From Pseudomonas guariconensis (GTDB taxonomy: Bacteria; Pseudomonadota; Gammaproteobacteria; Pseudomonadales; Pseudomonadaceae): 64,000 bases of DNA. The notes beneath the pieces are model-generated. The model had not been told where the DNA came from and did not search any database. It was given only the letters and a program-made list of their open reading frames with translations. A program made the position numbers and the translations under genes. The stretch lies in the NCBI RefSeq assembly GCF_015680235.1, contig NZ_JADLJL010000004.1:186001-250000 (forward strand), read 5' to 3'. Positions 59,505-64,000 of the stretch are shown here, piece after piece (the stretch's first letter is position 1; the number at the start of each line of letters is the position of its first letter).

Positions 59505-61337
59505 CTATCTGCTCAACACTCGGCAATAGAATTTCCATTCTTCTTCCAATGCATGGGCCAGGTGCCTTGCCTGGCGAAACCCATGCCGTTCACCGGCATA
59601 GAAATGCCCCTCGGCCTCGACGCCGTTGGCTTTGAGCGCGTCGAGCATGGCGCGGGTCTGCTCCGGCACCACCACGGCATCCAACTCGCCTTGGAAGAAG
59701 ATCACCGGCGCCTTGATCCGCCCGGCATGCAGCAAGGGCGTGCGTTGCCGGTAGCGCTCGACGTCACGCTCGGGGTCGCCGATCAGCCAGTCCAGGTAGT
59801 CGCCTTCGAACTTGTGGGTGGCCCGGCTCAGGGCCACCGGGTCACTGACGCCGTAGAGGCTGGCGCCAGCGCGGAACACGTCATGAAAGGCCAGGGCGCA
59901 CAAGGTGGTATAGCCGCCGGCGCTGCCACCCCGGATGAACGCCTTGTGCGGGTCGACCAGGCCTAACCCGGCCAGGTGATCGACAGCGGCGCAGGCGTCC
60001 TGCACATCGAGTTCGCCCCAGCGCAAGTGCAAGGCTTGACGGTAGGCGCGGCCATAACCGCTGCTGCCACGGTAGTTGAGGTCGGCCACGGCGAAGCCGC
60101 GCTGGGTCCAGTATTGGATGCGCGGATCGAAGACGGGGTAGCAGGCCGAGGTCGGGCCGCCATGGATGAATACGACCAGCGGTGATGGCCCCTCATGGCC
60201 TCTGGCCGGGTAATAGAAACCATGGGCCTCGCTATCACCGCTGGGGTAGCGAATCGGGCGCGGGCGGCTGACCCGCGCGACTGGGAGCGGTAGGCCACCG
60301 CCGGCCAATACTCGGGTGTGCCCGGTCTGCCGGTCGAAGGCGATGACAGCCGGTGGATTCACTGGCGAGGCGGCGACGGCATAGACGTGCCGCTCATCCA
60401 AGGCCAGGCTACGAAAACGCGTGTAGTCCTTGCCCAGGCGCTGGACCTGCTGGCCCTCGCTGCGCAACCCCAACAGCCCGAAACCGTCCTCGAACCAACT
60501 GGCAAGGTACGCGTTCGGCCCGAGCGCCAGCCAAGTGCTCGCGCCCAGTTGCCAAGGCGCCGCTGCATGATCCGCAACTGCGGCTGGCAAGGGCTGCCAG
60601 GTGCCGTCGAGCTCACCCCAGGGTTGCCAATAGCCGTTGCGGTCGGACAGGCAATAGAGCCTGCCCTGGGGGTCGAAGCGCGGTTGCTGCAAGGAAGCCT
60701 GCCGGCCTCCATCGCCAGCGATGCAGCGGGCCGGGCCCCAGCCACCTTGGAGGTCGCGCTCTTGATACATCAGACGCGTGGCGGTCCAGGGCTGCGCGGG
60801 GCGGTCCCATTCGATCCAGGCCAGGCGCCGACCATCGTCGCTGAGGGTGGGCGAGGCATAGAAATCCGCGCCTTCGGCCAACACCTCCCGGGCCCCGGCG
60901 CTGATCGCGACCAGCCGGTGCTCCACCTGGTCGGCATGGGTTTCCTCCACCGCGAACACCCAGCCCTCATGCCACAGCACATCGCCATAGCGGCACTGCG
61001 AAGCCTGGGTCAGCGAACGTGGCGCTGAGCCGTCGAGGGCCTGGGTATACAGCTGCTGGTCGGTTTCGTTGACGAACACCAGCCCATCGCCGCCAAGGCA
61101 GAAGCTGCCGCCGCCATATTCATAGACCCGGCTGCGCGCACTGAACCCGTCGGGCGTCAGGCAATGAGCCTGTTCGTTGCGCCAGTGCCAGATGCGGCAG
61201 GCGCCATCGGCGGGGCGGAATTCGTTCCAGAACAGGCCGGCGGCGCCGACCTTGAGTTCGGCGAAGTCGGTACCGGCGGCCACAGCCTGGGCCGCGCTGA
61301 AATCAGCCTCGGGCAATGACATGGGAGTTGCGCTCAT
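59505..61337 (-). CDS. S9 prolyl-oligopeptidase-family peptidase at the end of the pqq operon
   Basis: The 610-aa protein has an N-terminal beta-propeller region (~1-350) and a C-terminal alpha/beta-hydrolase domain: nucleophile Ser in [15 protein letters not shown], Asp in [14 protein letters not shown] and His in [11 protein letters not shown]. The oxyanion region is [14 protein letters not shown]. No signal peptide is seen. Its start overlaps the pqqE 3' end by 35 bp, so it is expressed with pqqE. In pseudomonads this gene accompanies pqq clusters (named pqqM in some strains); a role in trimming PQQ precursor peptide is possible but not shown. Confidence 0.9.
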   Translation of the reverse strand: MSATPMSLPEADFSAAQAVAAGTDFAELKVGAAGLFWNEFRPADGACRIWHWRNEQAHCLTPDGFSARSRVYEYGGGSFCLGGDGLVFVNETDQQLYTQALDGSAPRSLTQASQCRYGDVLWHEGWVFAVEETHADQVEHRLVAISAGAREVLAEGADFYASPTLSDDGRRLAWIEWDRPAQPWTATRLMYQERDLQGGWGPARCIAGDGGRQASLQQPRFDPQGRLYCLSDRNGYWQPWGELDGTWQPLPAAVADHAAAPWQLGASTWLALGPNAYLASWFEDGFGLLGLRSEGQQVQRLGKDYTRFRSLALDERHVYAVAASPVNPPAVIAFDRQTGHTRVLAGGGLPLPVARVSRPRPIRYPSGDSEAHGFYYPARGHEGPSPLVVFIHGGPTSACYPVFDPRIQYWTQRGFAVADLNYRGSSGYGRAYRQALHLRWGELDVQDACAAVDHLAGLGLVDPHKAFIRGGSAGGYTTLCALAFHDVFRAGASLYGVSDPVALSRATHKFEGDYLDWLIGDPERDVERYRQRTPLLHAGRIKAPVIFFQGELDAVVVPEQTRAMLDALKANGVEAEGHFYAGERHGFRQARHLAHALEEEWKFYCRVLSR

Positions 61338-62463
61338 TGCGGAAGGTCATCTCTTCGATGGTCTGCTGGGCGGTTTCGGCCTCGTCGCGGGCCTTGAGGA
61401 TGATGCCGTGGTCGGCTGACTTGGCGCACACCGGGTCGGCATTGCTGGCATCGCCGGTGAGCATGAAGGCCTGGCAGCGGCAGCCGCCGAAGTCCTTTTC
61501 CTTTTCGTCGCACGAGCGGCACGGCTCGGGCATCCAGTCGTAGCCGCGGAAGCGGTTGAAGCCGAAGGAGTCATACCAGATGTGCCGCAGGTCATGTTCG
61601 CGCACATTGGGAAACTGCACCGGCAGCTGGCGTGCGCCGTGGCAGGGCAGGGCGGTACCGTCGGGGGTGATGGTGAGGAACAGGCTGCCCCAGCCGTTCA
61701 TGCAGGCCTTGGGACGCTCCTCGTAGTAATCCGGCGTGACGAAAATCAGCTTGCAGGGGTTGCCGGCCGCCTTGAGCTTTTCGCGGTATTCGTTGGTGAT
61801 GCGCTCGGCCCGTTCCAGTTGTGTACGGGTAGGCAGCAATCCCAGGCGGTTGAGGTGGGCCCAACCGTAGAACTGGCAGGTGGCAAGCTCGACGAAATCG
61901 GCTTCCAGTGCGATGCACAGCTCGATGATGCGGTCGATCTTGTCGATGTTGTGCCGATGGGTGACGAAGTTCAGCACCATCGGGTAGCCGTGGGCTTTCA
62001 CCGCCCGAGCCATCTCAAGCTTCTGGGCGAAGGCTTTCTTCGAGCCGGCCAGCAGGTTGTTCACCTGCTCGTCGCTGGCCTGGAAGCTGATCTGGATGTG
62101 GTCCAGGCCAGCTTGCTTGAACGTGGCGATCTTCTGCTCGGTCAGGCCGATGCCGGAGGTGATCAGGTTGGTGTAGTAGCCGAGGCGTCGCGCCTCGCCG
62201 ATCAGCTCGGCCAGGTCCTGGCGCACCAGCGGCTCACCGCCGGAAAAGCCCAGCTGGGCAGCGCCCAGCTCGCGGGCCTGTGCCATCACCTGGAACCACT
62301 GTTCGGTGGACAGCTCCTGGCCCTGGGCGGCGAAGTCCAGCGGGTTGGAACAGTACGGGCATTGCAGCGGGCAGCGATAGGTCAACTCGGCCAGCAACCA
62401 CAGCGGCAAGCCCACCTCGGGCTTGGCCGGCACGTCAGGCGAGGACGATCCAGTGTTCGGCAC
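61303..62463 (-). CDS. pqqE: PQQ synthesis radical-SAM enzyme PqqE
   Basis: The product is 386 aa from a GTG at 62463 that overlaps pqqD by 29 bp. The radical-SAM cluster ligands are C31, C35 and C38 in [18 protein letters not shown] domain (~300-375) holds further cysteines ([19 protein letters not shown]) for auxiliary clusters. It links the Glu and Tyr side chains of the PqqA peptide, which is presented by PqqD. It lies in the minus-strand run pqqB-pqqC-pqqD-pqqE-peptidase. Confidence 0.97.
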   Translation of the reverse strand: MPNTGSSSPDVPAKPEVGLPLWLLAELTYRCPLQCPYCSNPLDFAAQGQELSTEQWFQVMAQARELGAAQLGFSGGEPLVRQDLAELIGEARRLGYYTNLITSGIGLTEQKIATFKQAGLDHIQISFQASDEQVNNLLAGSKKAFAQKLEMARAVKAHGYPMVLNFVTHRHNIDKIDRIIELCIALEADFVELATCQFYGWAHLNRLGLLPTRTQLERAERITNEYREKLKAAGNPCKLIFVTPDYYEERPKACMNGWGSLFLTITPDGTALPCHGARQLPVQFPNVREHDLRHIWYDSFGFNRFRGYDWMPEPCRSCDEKEKDFGGCRCQAFMLTGDASNADPVCAKSADHGIILKARDEAETAQQTIEEMTFRNERNSHVIARG

Positions 62464-62710
62464 GGGCCACCTCCATGAACTGCTCGATGTCGTCGGCTAA
62501 TTCCGGGACACCGGGGAACTGGCGCTCCAGTTCGGCGATGATCGCTGCCACGTCGCGCTGGCCATCGATCAACGCACCGATCAGGCCGGCGCTTTCATTG
62601 AGCTTGATCATACCCTCGGGGTAGAGCAATACATGCCCCTTCTGCGCCGGCTCATACTGGAAACGATAGCCCGGGCGCCAGTTCGGCACCTGTTGACGGT
62701 CAAAACTCAT
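62435..62710 (-). CDS. pqqD: PqqA-binding chaperone PqqD
   Basis: The 91-aa member of the RiPP-recognition-element fold ([20 protein letters not shown] and PEGMIKLN) binds PqqA and delivers it to PqqE. The start overlaps the pqqC stop (ATGA) by 4 bp. Confidence 0.96.
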   Translation of the reverse strand: MSFDRQQVPNWRPGYRFQYEPAQKGHVLLYPEGMIKLNESAGLIGALIDGQRDVAAIIAELERQFPGVPELADDIEQFMEVARAEHWIVLA

Positions 62711-63462
62711 AGGGCGATCCCCTTGTGCCAGGCGCGCTCGCCGGTGACGGTATGGTAGGGCGGGCGGTTCAGTTCATAGGCCATGGTCATGGCGTCGAGC
62801 ATGGTCCACAGGATATCCAGCTTGAACTGCAGGATCTCCAGCATACGCTCCTGGCCCTGGCGGGTGGTGTAATGCTGCAGGGTGATCGCCAGGCCGTGCT
62901 CGACATCACGCCGGGCCTGGCCCAGGCGGGTGCGGAAGTATTCGTAGCCGGCCGGGTCGATCCAGGGGTAGTGCTGGGGCCAGCTGTCCAGGCGCGACTG
63001 GTGGATCTGCGGGGCGAACAGTTCGGTCAGCGAGCTGCTGGCAGCTTCCTGCCAGCTGGCGCGGCGGGCGAAGTTGACGTAGGCGTCCACGGCAAAACGC
63101 ACGCCTGGCAGCACCAGCTCCTGGGAGCGCAGCTGCTCCGGGTCCAGGCCGACGGCTTGGCCCAGGCGCAGCCAGGCCTCAATGCCACCGTCCTCGCCCG
63201 GGGCGCCATCGTGATCGAGCAGGCGCTGGATCCACTCGCGACGCACTTCACGGTCCGGGCAGTTGGCCAGGATCGCGGCGTCTTTCATTGGAATGTTGAC
63301 CTGATAGTAGAAGCGGTTGGCCACCCAGCCTTGGATCTGCTCGCGGGTGGCGCGGCCTTCGTACATCGCCACGTGGTAGGGGTGGTGGATGTGGTAATAG
63401 GCGCCCTTGGCGCGCAGGGCCTGCTCGAATTCGGCAGGGGACATTGGCAGTGCATCGCTCAT
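62707..63462 (-). CDS. pqqC: Pyrroloquinoline-quinone synthase PqqC
   Basis: The 251-aa cofactorless oxidase carries out the last ring-closing oxidation to PQQ. Typical blocks are [40 protein letters not shown] and [20 protein letters not shown]. The gene follows pqqB after a 147-bp gap that holds REP sequences, an unusual interruption inside the operon. Confidence 0.97.
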   Translation of the reverse strand: MSDALPMSPAEFEQALRAKGAYYHIHHPYHVAMYEGRATREQIQGWVANRFYYQVNIPMKDAAILANCPDREVRREWIQRLLDHDGAPGEDGGIEAWLRLGQAVGLDPEQLRSQELVLPGVRFAVDAYVNFARRASWQEAASSSLTELFAPQIHQSRLDSWPQHYPWIDPAGYEYFRTRLGQARRDVEHGLAITLQHYTTRQGQERMLEILQFKLDILWTMLDAMTMAYELNRPPYHTVTGERAWHKGIAL

Positions 63463-63489
63463 TCAGCGGACTCCTGTTATGGCGAGGTC

Positions 63490-63596
63490 TCTGTAGGCGT
63501 GGGCTTGCCCCCGCGATCAAGGGCGAAGCCCTTGCCCTGTTCCGGCGTTTTGCCGGGGCTGGCCCTGTCGCGGCACGAGGCCGCTCCTACAAGGGG
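63490..63596. repeat. REP block with AAGGGC-GAA-GCCCTT hairpin inside the pqq operon
   Basis: CTGTAGGCGTGGGCTTGCCC and CCGCGATC, hairpin 63519-63533, then CCCTGTCGCGGCACGAGGCC and GCTCCTAC. It combines a GCGGG-type and an inverted GCGGCC-type unit between pqqB and pqqC. Confidence 0.75.
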
Positions 63597-63609
63597 GCGG
63601 GCAGTACCC

Positions 63610-64000
63610 TTACAACTCGATACTCATGCCGTCGTAGGCGACTTCGACGCCCCGGCGCTGCACTTCGGCCCGCTCGGGCGACGCTTCGTCGAGGATCGGG
63701 TTGGTGTTGTTGATGTGGATGAGCACCTTGCGCTGGCGGGGGAAGCCATCCAGCACCTCAAGCATGCCGCCTGGGCCATTCTGCGCCAGGTGGCCCATCT
63801 CGCGACCGGTACGGGTACCAACGCCCCGACGCTGCATTTCATCATCCTCCCACAGCGTGCCGTCGACCAGCAGGCAGTCGGCGTCCTGCATCATCTGCAG
63901 CAGGCTGTCGTCGACCTGGCCCAGGCCCGGGGCGTAGAACAGCTTGCCGCCGGTACGCAGGTCTTCCACCAGCAGGCCAAGGTTGTCGCCCGGGTGCGGG
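63610..64000 (-). CDS. pqqB: PqqB, C-terminal part (runs off the window end)
   Basis: The open frame continues to base 64000; the TAA is at 63610-63612, giving about 130 residues of a protein that is usually ~303 aa. It has the metallo-beta-lactamase fold: the visible part includes [35 protein letters not shown] and [20 protein letters not shown], with Asp and His residues placed like those of PqqB. It is thought to act on an oxidised intermediate before PqqC. Confidence 0.96.
   Translation of the reverse strand, partial: PHPGDNLGLLVEDLRTGGKLFYAPGLGQVDDSLLQMMQDADCLLVDGTLWEDDEMQRRGVGTRTGREMGHLAQNGPGGMLEVLDGFPRQRKVLIHINNTNPILDEASPERAEVQRRGVEVAYDGMSIEL

Noticed and set aside
1..64000. tRNA, rRNA, prophage, integrase, transposase or toxin-antitoxin genes
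   Set aside because: Looked for on both strands; nothing with convincing sequence support was seen.

Overview
The window is a stretch of chromosome from a fluorescent Pseudomonas, most likely of the P. putida group. Base composition is GC-rich with Pseudomonas codon use. The order purU-fdhA ... creBCD ... msrA-dipA-aceFE-glnE-waaFCG ... glcB ... bioBFHCD ... rsmY ... pqqEDCB matches what I remember of P. putida KT2440; this was recalled, not computed. Almost every gap between convergent genes holds REP-type palindromes of the three P. putida styles (GCGGCCTTGTGCCGC, GCGGGCTTGTCCCGC, GCCGGCTTGCCGGC). There are no rRNA or tRNA genes, IS elements, prophage or CRISPR arrays, and no compositional island: this is core genome.

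Layout. 1-4.1 kb: end of purU, fdhA (one-carbon metabolism), a secreted DUF2780 protein and a PuuP-type amine permease. 4.3-9.7 kb: a YihG-type acyltransferase, a secreted retropepsin-like protein and the creBCD envelope-stress two-component module. 9.9-18.6 kb: a glutathione transferase, msrA, the c-di-GMP phosphodiesterase dipA and the pyruvate dehydrogenase operon aceEF, with a pair of GntR-type operators upstream. 19-29.1 kb: glnE, then a tightly overlapping LPS inner-core operon (waaF, waaC, waaG, waaP and three more kinase-fold genes, the last carrying two kinase domains in tandem). 29.2-34.8 kb: an iron-uptake cell-surface-signalling module (ECF sigma, FecR-like anti-sigma, TonB receptor with STN domain, PepSY membrane protein, small membrane protein). 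35-38.4 kb: a DnaQ-type exonuclease overlapping a cNMP/CBS/DUF294 nucleotidyltransferase gene, with a divergent stand-alone receiver. 38.4-45.8 kb: glcB, a GcvR-like ACT protein, rarD, srkA, modE and comF. 45.9-50.3 kb: bioBFHCD. 50.5-59.4 kb: a small protein resembling flagellar rod proteins, two paralogous acyl-CoA dehydrogenases flanking a diguanylate cyclase, the Gac/Rsm small RNA rsmY, a LysR regulator divergent from a class III aminotransferase, and a Pmp3 peptide. 59.5-64 kb: an S9 peptidase and pqqE, pqqD, pqqC and partial pqqB.

Most of the less obvious content is regulatory. It includes the RsmY RNA with its GacA box (56.48-56.69 kb), a BirA-type operator between comF and bioB, a PsrA-type box upstream of the first acyl-CoA dehydrogenase, two 15-bp palindromes 52 bp apart upstream of aceE, a helically phased TCCAC array upstream of creD, two perfect DnaA boxes downstream of the ACT gene, and two composite REP elements each present twice with conserved spacers. 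No wholly new multi-gene system stands out. The least understood gene set is the exonuclease/DUF294/receiver trio at 35-38.4 kb, followed by the double-kinase gene at the end of the LPS operon.
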